This document shows positions 28,214 to 37,460 of a stretch of DNA of 47,203 nt, in pieces; positions within the stretch are counted from its first letter, which is position 1; each line of letters begins with the position of its first letter. This DNA comes from Bryobacterales bacterium (GTDB taxonomy: Bacteria; Acidobacteriota; Terriglobia; Bryobacterales; Bryobacteraceae). The notes below the pieces were generated by a model, which did no database searches, was not told where the DNA came from, and saw only the letters and a list, made by a program, of their open reading frames with translations. Position numbers and translations under genes: made by a program. The stretch covers positions 4,783-51,985 of the forward strand of contig PMSX01000163.1 of the NCBI GenBank assembly GCA_003167495.1, given 5' to 3'.

Positions 28214-28449
28214 GTTTTTCCTCCCGCTTGGGTCTAATACTTCTTGCTGTTGGAGGTTAATAGGTGGAGATGAGTTACTAAAAAAGTTTGTCCCGGTAAA
28301 ACAACGCAAACTGGATTTCTGGTCGCATGGAACTGAATGCCGCTTGTGAAGCGTCGCCCTTAAGCGGAGATCGTGCGAAATTCAACCAGGGGCGAATCAT
28401 CCAGAAAAATTTCTAGCATCAATCTTTGCTCGCCGGATTGTCAAATCTA

Positions 28450-28716
28450 ATGACTATGGCCAAGAAAAACTCAAAAGCTATTTTGGTTGCAGGCAGCATT
28501 CTGTTGGTGGCTGGTTGCCAGCCAGCTCCGCAGCCTTCGAAGACGGAAGTCGGCCCGGGGAACCCGGACACGGTAGCCGGTAAGGCCGGTAAGCTCGCTT
28601 ATAAGGTTGAAAAAGAGACAGAAAAAGCGGCTAGGGAGGCTACCAAGAAAATAGACCAGGCGACGCGCGATGCGCATGAAGGCTACAAAGACGCCGAGCA
28701 GAAATCCGACAAATAG
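28450..28716 (+). CDS. Small lipoprotein with Lys/Glu/Ala-rich helix
   Basis: 88 residues from ATG 28450 (28456 also possible). The signal ends in a lipobox LLVAGC, so it is probably a lipoprotein anchored at the Cys. The rest is helical and charged (VEKETEKAAREATKKIDQ), like small envelope lipoproteins. No Shine-Dalgarno is visible. Family unknown. Confidence 0.7.
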   Translation: MTMAKKNSKAILVAGSILLVAGCQPAPQPSKTEVGPGNPDTVAGKAGKLAYKVEKETEKAAREATKKIDQATRDAHEGYKDAEQKSDK

Positions 28717-28753
28717 AAATGGTGGGGACATTCTACTGAGGTGGTCGCTTTTT

Positions 28754-28966
28754 TCATCGCCTCTTCGAACTTCTCATATACTTCCAAACGGCCACCAGTT
28801 CCTGAATAGAGCGAGCGGTTGGCACCCGGTTGATAAACTGGCACCGGCGGTGTGCGGCATGGTAAAAACTTTGAAGAGCGCCTTCGCTCATCGTCCTAAA
28901 TTGCGCTTGCAAGGCCGCAAGTTCCTCGCGGGTAAGCGGAACATCGGGTTCTGGACGGCGCGCCAT
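28754..28966 (-). CDS. Small hypothetical protein (70 aa)
   Basis: 70 residues starting MARRPEPDVPLTREELAAL; GAGG lies 6 bases before the ATG. Basic and helical, without a recognised domain. It is divergent from the cupin gene, 50 bases away. Medium certainty that it is expressed. Confidence 0.5.
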   Translation of the reverse strand: MARRPEPDVPLTREELAALQAQFRTMSEGALQSFYHAAHRRCQFINRVPTARSIQELVAVWKYMRSSKRR

Positions 28967-29016
28967 ATTCGCCTCGTATTCGCCATAATCATATCGCAGG
29001 CTTGCCCCAACATCTA

Positions 29017-29610
29017 ATGAAACGAAGACAATTCAACACGATGCTGGGCGCGGCGGGATTGAGCCTTTCGCAGGAGAGTCACCCCATGGAAGCCTCAGCC
29101 GCTCTGATACAGCCTCAGGTTATCCAACTTTCGAAAAATGGTTGGATGCCGAACAACGAACACCTTCCAGTTCTGCGCTACCGAAAAGCCTTCGGTGTCG
29201 AAGGTGCCGATCCCGCTGCCGTCTTCGAAGCGCAATTCCAACGTAACGGTTGGCCGCCGCAATGGCGCGACGGCGTTTACGATTTTCATCATTACCATTC
29301 AACGGCGCACGAAGTCCTCGGCTTTGCAGGCGGACACGCCAAGCTGGTCATCGGCGGCGAGAATGGACACCAACTTGAAGTCCACGCCGGTGATGTTGTC
29401 GTTCTTCCCACCGGCACTGGGCATTGCAAACTGGAGGCTAGTTCCGATTTCCTCGTTGTGGGTGCCTACCCGCCAGATCAACATTGGGACATCTGCCGTA
29501 GTGCGCCCTCCCAGGAGGCAGCTGATCGCATGCGCCACCTCCCATTCCCGAATTCCGATCCAGTTTTGGGAGGTGAAGGTCCGCTGACAACCATCTGGCG
29601 ATTAGCCTGA
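29017..29610 (+). CDS. Cupin-domain protein (YjlB-like)
   Basis: 197 residues from ATG 29017 (MKRRQFNTMLGAAG), which may be a Tat-like leader. The cupin core holds the metal motif HSTAHEVLGFAGG and the second motif GDVVVLPTGTGH. Usual members are about 160-180 residues; the extra is the N-terminal leader. The reaction is unknown. A -10-like TATCGCAGG region lies upstream, but no Shine-Dalgarno. Confidence 0.82.
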   Translation: MKRRQFNTMLGAAGLSLSQESHPMEASAALIQPQVIQLSKNGWMPNNEHLPVLRYRKAFGVEGADPAAVFEAQFQRNGWPPQWRDGVYDFHHYHSTAHEVLGFAGGHAKLVIGGENGHQLEVHAGDVVVLPTGTGHCKLEASSDFLVVGAYPPDQHWDICRSAPSQEAADRMRHLPFPNSDPVLGGEGPLTTIWRLA

Positions 29611-29667
29611 CACGAGAGATCAAGCCCCTAGCGTCGATGATTCTCTGAAGATTTGAGATGATGAGGG

Positions 29668-30330
29668 GTGTGTTTTTCGGCGGCAGCGAACTTTATCGGC
29701 AGCGGCGTCTTGGGCGCAATCGGCGTCATCACCCTCACAAAGGTGAAACATAGACGCGAGTTACTCTTCGCGTCCTTGCCTACGCTTTTTGCCGTTCACC
29801 AATTCATCGAGGGATTTGTTTGGCTTGGGTTGGACGGCATTCTCCCGCCGGTCGTGGCGCGCGACATGGGAGCGGCGTTCATCTTGTATGCGCAGGGACT
29901 ACTTCCGTTTTTGTTGCCGCTAAGTGTTCTGCTTTTCGAGCCCGATTCTAAATGCCGAAGGAGAATGCGGCCCTTTCTTCTAATTGGCACGGGAACAACG
30001 CTTTATGTTTTGTGGGCCTTGACCGCATTTCCATTTCAGGTTTACGTCAAGGACCATAGCATTGTGTACTCTAATCCGGCGACAAGCAACACACTGCTCG
30101 GCGTGTTGTATGTGATCTCAACCTGTGGCTCACTCTTTTTTTCAAAGGTCAACGGTATGGTCATCTTTGGCGCAGTAAACCTTGTGATTCTGCTGGTTGT
30201 GATGGCGGTGAAGGAGTACGCGTTCACTTCAGTTTGGTGTGCTTATGCGGCTGCCGCTAGTGTCATCGTCCTGGCTTACTTTTGGAGAAGTATCCATCAT
30301 AGGCCGTTCAAATACCTCGAAGCCATTTAG
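29668..30330 (+). CDS. DUF6629-family integral membrane protein
   Basis: 220 residues from GTG 29668 (MCFSAAANFIG), the typical MCFS start of the family. About seven hydrophobic helices; VHQFIEGFVWLGL near residue 45 is the conserved block. The GGGG before the start is a weak ribosome site. Function unknown. Confidence 0.82.
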   Translation: MCFSAAANFIGSGVLGAIGVITLTKVKHRRELLFASLPTLFAVHQFIEGFVWLGLDGILPPVVARDMGAAFILYAQGLLPFLLPLSVLLFEPDSKCRRRMRPFLLIGTGTTLYVLWALTAFPFQVYVKDHSIVYSNPATSNTLLGVLYVISTCGSLFFSKVNGMVIFGAVNLVILLVVMAVKEYAFTSVWCAYAAAASVIVLAYFWRSIHHRPFKYLEAI

Positions 30331-30612
30331 GTTCCCGTGCATAGCTGCCAACCTATGACGCTGGCGTTGTGGAACGTCACGTCAACATCAAGCATTTGAC
30401 GTCTTGCGCGTCCACTCGCGTGGTGTGCCAGCAGCCCAGCTCTCAAAACCGGAACGGACGGACTGCTTGTCGCGAAACCAGAAAGCGCCCGCTTTATTAC
30501 TTCGTGCGCGCGCCAGTCGTAGAACCTTACCGGAAACGGCACGATCCAAGCAGAAAAGCATGGGCCCCAGCTCCACCACAATTGAAATCGTGAATGGGCT
30601 GCGCTCCGTCCA
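30331..30612. other. Gap without recognised gene
   Basis: Only short frames, all interrupted, none with a recognisable motif or ribosome site. It adjoins a decayed gene and may be decayed sequence as well. Confidence 0.4.
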
Positions 30613-31512
30613 TTAGATGATTTCGCGCTGAGCAGCATCCGCCTCGGCCGCCAGCGTCTTGAGCAGGGCGAAGAAACTCGCTGGCTGACCGCTGAAAAGG
30701 CCGCTGGCGGTCAAACTTTCCACTGCACCCATTGCATCAATTTACCCTTGGGAGGTGGGGCGAATGACCGCGAATTTAGGTAACTTGGGGCTGATGAATT
30801 CGCAAGGGACTGGGAAGATCAGGTTCGTCTGCAGAAGGGGGTTTACCGTTACATCGTAATTTGGAAAGGCCGGCAATCCGTTTGCCGCGGCCAAGGGCGC
30901 GACTGACGGCTGCACTGAATTGCCGGCAAAATCCACCCATTCTAAGAAGTGGCATATTTCGTCTCCGCCAATACTCAGCGTGATTTTCAAGACTTCCGGA
31001 TGGTAGACTTTTTTGACTGAGCGTGGCATACAGGCTCGAGCCACCCTGCTCAATAGTGCCAAAGCGAAACGCTGCGATGTTGGCGATGGCCTGGATGTTC
31101 GATAGTCCAAAGTCGGCATTCGTTCTCGGAATGGCTGGGACATTCGCTAACGTAATGGCCTGCGCGAACGTGGCGCCGAAATCGGGGTTCGTGGTGCTGC
31201 GGTATCTGGTGTACTAGCTCGTGTCCACAGTGATTTTCATCAGGTTTGTAAGTCGCCCGATGTTTTGGGCACCCTCCGCCTTGCTGCTAGGCAAGTCCGG
31301 AATTCATCCAGATCGACTGCCTGCGCGCCAATAGCTTCAAGGTAGGCATTGAGGAACGCCGCGTGGCTTTGCTCATCGAGAGTATTGGAGGAGATGATTG
31401 CGGGCCATCAGGATCTAGGTTCATGAAAGCCGCTTGATAGCTATTCATCGGTGAACGGAGCGGTCTCAACGGGGAACTGGCCAGGCGTAAGACCGCTGTT
31501 GTTTCGTTTCAT
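30613..31512 (-). pseudogene. Decayed ferritin-like (Ferritin_2-type) protein gene
   Basis: From ATG 31512 (GGAAGG 6 bases before it) pieces of one protein can be joined across frames: GLTPGQFPVETAPFTDE, SSNTLDEQSHAAFLNAYLEA, GRLTNLMKITVDTS, TIEQGGSSLYATLSQK, VYHPEVLKITLSIGGDEICH and a C-terminal AVESLTASGLFSGQPASFFALL. Two ExxH motifs (EQSH, EICH) fit a ferritin-like di-iron fold. Lesions: TAG at 31441-31443, a frame change near 31395-31440, another near 31290, TAG at 31214-31216 replacing a probable Trp, an extra A in the run 31009-31014, and TAA at 30742-30744. Six lesions make a sequencing artefact unlikely. The gap 31513-31695 shows no gene. Confidence 0.75.
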
Positions 31513-31695
31513 ATATTTCCTTCCAACTTTTCAGGCGCGTCAGTTGCGCTCCGTTCCAGCTTGCGCCGTTTTTCGATGGGAGTTGTGCGCGCAAGGTAAG
31601 AGATTTGTACTGTTTGGAATGGCGCAGCTATTGCCGCGAAAGAGAGTGAATGCGAGCTTTTAAACTAGTTTGAACTAAGCAGACATCTTTACCAA

Positions 31696-32856
31696 TTACT
31701 TAGTTTCATTGTCTGAACTAAGCACTCTTTGAGCGAGTTCGACAGTATTAAGATCTGTGCGGTTCGACAGAATAACGATAGTAAGCTTTCTCTCGGGAAA
31801 GCGTTCGATTATAGTGCGAAAGCCGCTTGTGCTGCCAGTGTGCCACATGCATGGGTAACCGTCGATGGGGCTGAGAAACCAGCCGAAGCCGAAAGACACG
31901 GGTTTCCCGGACGCGAGGTTATCGCCATCACCGTTGGACGGCCAATAAGTCTGACTCCCGTCATTGAGCCTGACGGGTTCAAGAGCCGGCGCCATTTCCG
32001 ACTTCGGCAGAAGCTTGCCCCTGGTGAGAGCGTCGTCCCAATGGGCGAGATCGAGCAAGTCGGAATAGATGCCACCGTCGCCGAGAGTGGCGGAGGTTGA
32101 GCTTTGATCTGTTTCCTCAAACCGCCCTTCTTTCTTGCTGTAGCCAAAGGCGCGATGAGGGACGACGTTTTGGCCATCCACATACGCTACGGTGTGCGAC
32201 ATTTTCAGCGGCACGAAGATACGGCGGCGGAGAAATTCGGGATAGGGCATGCCAGAAACCTTCGCCACGATGAGTCCTAAAACCACGTAACCGGAATTGC
32301 TGTAGGCCCAGCTTGTACCCGGCGCGAAAACTCCCTGCGTTTGTTCAGCCAGCAGCGCGAAAACCTCTTCATCGTGAATTTGTCTACCAGCGGACCAAGT
32401 AGGGCCTCCGGCCTTCTCTTTCTGTTCCATCAACGTTTCATAATCGGCCAGCCCGGAGGTGTGAGTGAGCAGGTGCCGAACCGTGATGGCGCGGCCATAC
32501 TCGGGGAAGCCAGGAAAGATTTCAGCGAGATTTCGATCATAGCGGAGTTTACCGTCGTGCACCAGAAGCATGATCGCCATCGCAGTGAATTGCTTGGTGA
32601 ACGAGGCCAGCCGGAAATTGGTATGGGCATCGATCGCGTGGAACGTCTGAAGGTCAGTAACGCCGTAACCGCGCATGAAAACTGTGTGGCCGTTCTTGCG
32701 CAGCATGACGGCGGCGCCGGGTGATTTAGCATCGATCAGCGGAGTGAAGACCGAATCGACCGGTGAAGGGCGCTTGTCGGCAGAGAGTCCCGTGCCGACG
32801 GCGAGAAGCAGCACTAAAATGTTCGAGGATCCGTGAAACCGACGGGGCCAAAGCAT
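31696..32856 (-). CDS. Serine hydrolase, class C beta-lactamase/esterase family
   Basis: 386 residues with a signal peptide (ILVLLLAVGTGLSA). Motifs: SxxK in ASFTKQFTAM, YxN in YSNSGY, and a terminal HTGSTSG triad. These penicillin-binding-protein-like hydrolases may be peptidases, esterases or beta-lactamases; the specific activity cannot be told. No ribosome site near ATG 32856. The 181-base gap to infC holds the infC promoter. Confidence 0.9.
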   Translation of the reverse strand: MLWPRRFHGSSNILVLLLAVGTGLSADKRPSPVDSVFTPLIDAKSPGAAVMLRKNGHTVFMRGYGVTDLQTFHAIDAHTNFRLASFTKQFTAMAIMLLVHDGKLRYDRNLAEIFPGFPEYGRAITVRHLLTHTSGLADYETLMEQKEKAGGPTWSAGRQIHDEEVFALLAEQTQGVFAPGTSWAYSNSGYVVLGLIVAKVSGMPYPEFLRRRIFVPLKMSHTVAYVDGQNVVPHRAFGYSKKEGRFEETDQSSTSATLGDGGIYSDLLDLAHWDDALTRGKLLPKSEMAPALEPVRLNDGSQTYWPSNGDGDNLASGKPVSFGFGWFLSPIDGYPCMWHTGSTSGFRTIIERFPERKLTIVILSNRTDLNTVELAQRVLSSDNETK

Positions 32857-32931
32857 GCGAAAAGGTCGTTTTGGGTTAATAAGGTCACGATTTTAACCCC
32901 TGGAAGCATAATACCTTGCAAGACGGGGGTG

Positions 32932-32958
32932 TTGACAGGGGAGATTTCCGTGTAAACT
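32932..32958 (+). promoter_or_regulatory. Candidate infC promoter
   Basis: TTGACA (32932-32937) and TAAACT (32953-32958) with a short 15-base spacer. A small GC hairpin (GGCGC/GCGCC at 33002-33017) follows in the leader. Confidence 0.5.
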
Positions 32959-33037
32959 AGTTATAGGTACTGCATTTGAATCAAAACTTTTCTCACCCCC
33001 AGGCGCGGGTCAGCGCCGACCGTTAGTTCCCCCCGGC

Positions 33038-33685
33038 ATGTATCCACCAAGAAGCCTTCCACCCCGCCGGCCCAAGATCCGAGAGAATGTAAACGAAGCG
33101 ATCCGCGCCCGAGAAGTACGTGCTGTATTTCCGGACGGCACAGTTGAGGTGATGCCTACACTGCAAGCTGTACGCAAAGCGCAGGAATTAGGGCTCGACC
33201 TGATTCTGATTGCTCCGACGGCCGAACCGCCCGTCGCCAAAGCGATGGATTACGGGCAATGGCGCTACGAACAGAAGAAGAAGCAGCACGACGCAAAGAA
33301 GAAGCAGCACGTGATTCAGGTAAAGGAATTGAAATTCCGGCCGAATACCGACGATCACGATTACGACTTCAAAAAGAATCATGCCATCCGGTTTTTGAAA
33401 GACGGCAACCGCGTGAAAGCGGTGGTGCAATTCCGTGGACGCGAGATTGCTCACACTGATTTGGGCCGCAAACTACTGCTGCGGTTTGTAGAAGACCTGG
33501 CCGGAGTGGGCGCCGTAGAAGGGCAACCGCGCATGGAGGGCAAAGCCACGCATGTGATTATCAGCCCGGTAAAAGCCGCCACCGGCGGCGGGCCCAGCAA
33601 AGAAAAGCATGATAAGCCAGAGAAGCCGAAAGAGCCTGGGCTTGTACCGGTATCGCCTGTTGTCGGCGGCAACCCTGCCCGTTAG
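33038..33685 (+). CDS. infC: Translation initiation factor IF-3
   Basis: 215 residues; the N-terminal domain starts ENVNEAIRAREVRAVFPDG, the linker is YEQKKKQHDAKKKQHVIQVKE, and the C-terminal domain has FLKDGNRVKAVVQFRGRE. IF-3 keeps the 30S subunit free and checks initiator tRNA pairing. The C-terminal tail (about 40 residues, Lys/Pro-rich) is longer than in E. coli. No Shine-Dalgarno is visible at ATG 33038. Genes for L35 and L20 do not follow, unlike in many bacteria. Confidence 0.95.
   Translation: MYPPRSLPPRRPKIRENVNEAIRAREVRAVFPDGTVEVMPTLQAVRKAQELGLDLILIAPTAEPPVAKAMDYGQWRYEQKKKQHDAKKKQHVIQVKELKFRPNTDDHDYDFKKNHAIRFLKDGNRVKAVVQFRGREIAHTDLGRKLLLRFVEDLAGVGAVEGQPRMEGKATHVIISPVKAATGGGPSKEKHDKPEKPKEPGLVPVSPVVGGNPAR
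33098..33329 (+). repeat. infC segment duplicated at 33704-33936
   Basis: About 232 bases of the N-terminal half of infC match the downstream copy closely, at an offset of about 607 bases. Differences are scattered single bases. Confidence 0.9.
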
Positions 33686-33703
33686 TTAGTAGCGCAAATG
33701 ACG

Positions 33704-33936
33704 GCGATCCCGCGCCCCAGAAGTACGAGCTATATTTCCAGACGGCACAGCTGAGATGATGCCTACGCTGCAAGCTGTGCGCAAGGCGCAGGAATTGGGG
33801 CTCGACCTGATTTTGATTGCTCCGGCGGCCCAACCGCCCGTCGCCAAAGCGGTGGATTACTGCCGATGGCGCTACGAACAGAAGAAAAGGCACCATGGCG
33901 CCAAGAAGAAGCAGCACGTGATTCAAGTGAAAGAAT
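33704..33936 (+). pseudogene. infC: Truncated second infC copy
   Basis: Matches infC residues from about the IRAREV region through QHVIQVKE. It has one inserted C near 33710 and lacks the start and all of the C-terminal domain; after 33936 the sequence is unrelated. A direct repeat of the gene body that has lost function. Confidence 0.9.
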
Positions 33937-34012
33937 GCGGTGCCGTTTCAATATCGCGGCAATTGTGCTGCGTTCCGGCTTGTGTCTCGGATTCGAGAGC
34001 GCGCCGCTGACA

Positions 34013-34018
34013 TAGACT
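34013..34018 (+). promoter_or_regulatory. -10-like TAGACT, 6 bases before a start codon
   Basis: TAGACT is followed by 6 bases and then ATG 34025. It resembles the spacing at 27370-27382 and 42931-42944. A GGAG in the spacer could also act as a ribosome site. Confidence 0.35.
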
Positions 34019-34024
34019 GGAGTC

Positions 34025-34333
34025 ATGAGTGTTGATAAAGCCAGCCTTGACTTCGAGCCCGCCATATGGGCTCGACTCATCCAGGCACCAAGAGCGGCAA
34101 TTTCACCGGACGCGACCCGATATCTTATGTCCATCGATTTCGGTGAAGCCGACCATGCTCGCATGCAGGAATTGATGGAAAAATCGAACGAGGGCACGTT
34201 GACACCCGAAGACACGGCCGAGCTTGACGGATACGTCAACATAGCAAACGTCTTGTCGGTTATGCACTCCCAGGCTCGGGTAGCCTTAAACGGACCCGGC
34301 TTCGAATCCATGCGCAATGCTCTCAACTCTTGA
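34025..34333 (+). CDS. Small hypothetical protein paired with HNH gene
   Basis: 102 residues, helical and acidic, no family recognised. The C-terminal part (NIANVLSVMHSQARVAL) resembles small partners often coded before HNH nucleases. It overlaps the next gene by 4 bases (TTGA), which suggests coupling. A toxin-antitoxin-like or nuclease-partner role is only a guess. Confidence 0.6.
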   Translation: MSVDKASLDFEPAIWARLIQAPRAAISPDATRYLMSIDFGEADHARMQELMEKSNEGTLTPEDTAELDGYVNIANVLSVMHSQARVALNGPGFESMRNALNS

Positions 34334-34733
34334 CTCAGAGTTTGATCCGCCACGTCTGGGAGCGGGCCAATCGGCGCCGTGAATATTGCCACATGCCGGC
34401 ATTCGGATACGCGGGTCCCTTCCACGTCGACCACATCGTCGCCCTGCAGCACGGCGGGGAGACCATCATAGAGAATCTGGCCCTTCCTTGCCTGCACTGC
34501 AACCAGCGCAAGGGTCCCAACATCGCTGGAAGGAATGCCGAAACCGGCAAGATTGTTCCGTTGTTTCATCCTCGACAGGACGGCTGGGACGACCATTTCA
34601 ATGGCGCGGAGTAGACCTAATCGGCCGAACAGAGATTGGCAGGGCAACCATTCAGGTTCTCGCGATCAACGACCCAGGATCTCGAGCAATTCGTATTGCG
34701 CTGAGAACCGAGGGAAGCAGCGAGTGGAATTGA
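34330..34733 (+). pseudogene. HNH endonuclease gene with a frameshift near the 3' end
   Basis: TTG start 34330. The HNH core reads VDHIVALQHGGETI then ENLALPCLHCNQRKG. The frame stops at 34614 after DHFNGAE, but the next frame continues with the expected family ending (GRTEIGRATIQVLAINDP) to a TGA at 34731-34733. One base missing near 34597-34602 would restore about 134 residues. The core is complete, so a shortened but active protein is possible. A sequencing error is not excluded. Confidence 0.75.
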
Positions 34734-34822
34734 AATTTCGGTTCATCACTGTCGCCAGCGACATCTGAATCAGGGCCACCGGCATTAGCAGCAGGCCAGT
34801 AGGGCCATGCCGTACGATTCCG

Positions 34823-36559
34823 TTATTGGTCCGCCGATTGTTGAAGCATCAATTCCCGCGCGCGCCGGGCCACTTCCGAGCGGTCCATCTCCCGGTACTT
34901 TGCGGGAAGCAGAGCGCGGCTCGTACACTCCAGCACCGCGGCAAGGCTTTGCAATTCTATTTCGCTGGGATACGACGGGGGAATGAAATCCTGCAAGGCC
35001 GCCTGCAAATCGGCCGTTCCGATGGCCGCCTCCTTAGCCAGCACCGACCGCATGCGAGCTCGTATCATGATGGCTTCGATGTCGGCTCCGGAAAGCGGTC
35101 CTTGGTATTCGACGAAAAGCTTTTCGGCCTCGGGGGACGCGAGCACAGCGCCGGTCTTCTTCTGCATAGCCCGAAGCATAGCCAACCGCTCTTCGCCCGT
35201 CTCAGGGTAAAAGAGGGCAATGTGCTCCTCTGCACGGCCCTGGCGCTTAAGGTCAACCGGCAGTAAATCAGGACGGCTCGTGAGAAGAAACCAAATCACC
35301 TTGCCGCGCAGTTCGGTGTTACCCATGAACTGCGCGATTTGCGCGAAGACGCGATTGCCTACTCCACTGTCTCCCGACATGGACCGGTTGCCGAGTTGTG
35401 CATCCGCCTCATCCACCATAACGGCAATCGGGCACATGGCTTTCAACAGATTCAGCACCCTTTCGAGATTGCCTTCGGTGACGCCTTGCCACATGCTGCG
35501 GAAGTTTTTGAGCATAACCACGGGGATGCCCAGATCGCCGGCGAAACAAGTGGTCAGAAAAGTTTTCCCGGTACCCACCGGGCCGCAGATCACGTAACCC
35601 ATGGGCACAACGTCGGTGTGGCCGGCCCGGATGGCCGCCGCCGCGTTCTGCAAAGTGGCCTTCGCCTGCTCGTGGCCCGCGACCATGGAAAGATCGAAGC
35701 GGCTGTGGATGAACTCAAGCAACCCTCCGGACTCGGCCTCGATCAGTTCCTTTTTTCGCTGTGTTAGGAACTTCGTAGTGAGCGGACTGCGGTTCTGCAC
35801 CGATTGTGAAATCAAACTCTGTAGCTGCACTCGCTTCAGTCCCGCTCCCAGTTGGGCCAGCAAAACATCCGTTACATCCGAACCGGCAGGAAGTGGAGTG
35901 GCCGCCAGTTGCGCGCGAATCAAGCGCAGGCGCTCACTTTCATCTGGCAAGGGGATCTGAATCGAAGCGACGCCAGGGTTTTGCACAATGCTCTGATTCA
36001 GCTCGATCTGATTCTCGGCGATCAGGCAGATGGTGATATCCGCTTGCAGAAACGCAGGGTTTTGGGCCCAGCGTTTCAAAATAACCAGGGCGTTCCGGTC
36101 GTCGGCAGACATCCCGGAAACTTCTCCGGCGGGCGCGATTGTCTCCGCGAAATCCAGAATCAGCGCGATTTTCTTGCCGTCGGCGACGCGCAGCCGCAGG
36201 TAGTTGTCGAGAATGCTCAGCACGCCATCGGGGTTGCGGGGCAAGCCTTGCGAGTAATGGGTTTGATGAAAGCTGTCGTATCCCGCCAGAGCCTTTTGGA
36301 AGTCGGCCTGCATATCGGGATGCGCGAAACTGAGCCCGCCTCGATCGTAGATGAGCACCAGATCGCGCCGGCCAAACAGAGATTCGCGCAAGAACTTCAG
36401 CAGCGGCACATGCTCGCTCGTCTCGCCGGCGTTCAGGGCGACAAGGTCGCGCACGTTGCCGTACAAGACAAAAAACGCAAGCGTTCGCGAATAGTATTTC
36501 TCTGAAAACGCCCGCGCCCAATCGGGCAAGTGGACCGGAACGTCGTTGCCGCTTATCAT
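34823..36559 (-). CDS. AAA+ ATPase, PspA-operon partner
   Basis: 578 residues. The C-terminal AAA+ module has Walker A GPVGTGKT (326-333), Walker B VMVDEAD (380-386) and a LTSRPD block in the sensor-1 region. The N-terminal half resembles a second AAA module (LILDFAETIAP) but lacks a P-loop. No membrane segment, so cytosolic. It is the last of eight genes that begin near 42735. In eukaryotes ESCRT-III is remodelled by the AAA protein Vps4; since PspA is an ESCRT-III relative, a remodelling role is inferred, not shown. Confidence 0.9.
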   Translation of the reverse strand: MISGNDVPVHLPDWARAFSEKYYSRTLAFFVLYGNVRDLVALNAGETSEHVPLLKFLRESLFGRRDLVLIYDRGGLSFAHPDMQADFQKALAGYDSFHQTHYSQGLPRNPDGVLSILDNYLRLRVADGKKIALILDFAETIAPAGEVSGMSADDRNALVILKRWAQNPAFLQADITICLIAENQIELNQSIVQNPGVASIQIPLPDESERLRLIRAQLAATPLPAGSDVTDVLLAQLGAGLKRVQLQSLISQSVQNRSPLTTKFLTQRKKELIEAESGGLLEFIHSRFDLSMVAGHEQAKATLQNAAAAIRAGHTDVVPMGYVICGPVGTGKTFLTTCFAGDLGIPVVMLKNFRSMWQGVTEGNLERVLNLLKAMCPIAVMVDEADAQLGNRSMSGDSGVGNRVFAQIAQFMGNTELRGKVIWFLLTSRPDLLPVDLKRQGRAEEHIALFYPETGEERLAMLRAMQKKTGAVLASPEAEKLFVEYQGPLSGADIEAIMIRARMRSVLAKEAAIGTADLQAALQDFIPPSYPSEIELQSLAAVLECTSRALLPAKYREMDRSEVARRARELMLQQSADQ

Positions 36560-36578
36560 TGATAGTTAGTTCCGTGGC

Positions 36579-37460
36579 CTAATTCCGCATCCGGCTTCGC
36601 GCTGCCGTTTCGCTGTCCGCCTCTCCGCCGCCGGATGTGAGGGGTGGAATCTCATCCGTTGCGGCATTGAGCTCCGGAATATTTCCAAAGATGTCCTCTA
36701 CCTGATGGACAGTCTCCTCAGTCTGTTCCACATCGCGCACCAAACCCTCCAGATGATTGCTCATTTGTTGCGGATCGCGCATAGTGACCGATTGATCGCG
36801 GATGAGACCGAGCACGTCCTCGACGGCGGCGCATTGCGCATCGATGACCTCGCAATTCTCGCGAATTTTGCTGAATTTCTCAACACGTTTCTTCAAGATG
36901 TCGATGCGTCTGGTATTGATTTCCTGAAGTCTTGTTGTTCCCGATTCGTGTGTCTTCTGCAATTCGGCTAGTTCGCGCTCGACGCCACGCAGGTCGGTTG
37001 TCTTCAAATACTCGCGATGCTGCCACGCCGAGTGAAGAAGCCGAAGATAGGCTTGTAGAAGGCCTTGCAGCTTGTCCTCCGTCTGACGCGCAAAGATTTG
37101 CGACATTGACGAGAGGCGGCTGTAGTTTTCGCGAATGCGCCGGCAAACTTTGTCCAAGTCGGTATAGCGCTGGCGCATCTCCGGCGGGATTTCTTGAAAG
37201 AGCGCGGCGAGCCGGAGGTTGGCCTGCCGCTTCTCGTCCTCATGTTTCCACGAGCGAACCAGCCGTTGGAAGCGGCTGCTGTTGGGCACGACACTTAGAT
37301 ACATAAGTTCGATTCCAGCCCCGAGCAGCAGAGGCAGCGCGCTGCCTGATAGGACCGCGAAGCCGACCAGGCCGGCCATGGCGATCCAATTGTATTGCAG
37401 CTTCGCCGCTTCCTTGAGGTAGTTAATTTCCTGCAGTCTGCCGGAATCATTCTCGGTCAT
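36579..37460 (-). CDS. Membrane-anchored coiled-coil protein
   Basis: 293 residues from ATG 37460 (MTENDSGRLQEINYL). The ATG overlaps the TAA of the ABC ATPase gene by one base. A hydrophobic hairpin (WIAMAGLVGFAVLSGSALPLLLGAGIELMYLSV, broken by a Gly/Pro turn) is followed by a long cytoplasmic coiled coil to the C-terminus. Family not recognised. It may tether the AAA+ protein or PspA to the membrane; that is inference from context. Confidence 0.8.
   Translation of the reverse strand: MTENDSGRLQEINYLKEAAKLQYNWIAMAGLVGFAVLSGSALPLLLGAGIELMYLSVVPNSSRFQRLVRSWKHEDEKRQANLRLAALFQEIPPEMRQRYTDLDKVCRRIRENYSRLSSMSQIFARQTEDKLQGLLQAYLRLLHSAWQHREYLKTTDLRGVERELAELQKTHESGTTRLQEINTRRIDILKKRVEKFSKIRENCEVIDAQCAAVEDVLGLIRDQSVTMRDPQQMSNHLEGLVRDVEQTEETVHQVEDIFGNIPELNAATDEIPPLTSGGGEADSETAARSRMRN

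Noticed and set aside
30331..30612. Short frames that could be a small gene
   Set aside because: No ribosome site, no motif, interrupted in all frames.
33002..33017. Leader hairpin as an infC autoregulatory structure
   Set aside because: Only a 5-bp stem (GGCGC/GCGCC); too weak to claim without structure conservation.
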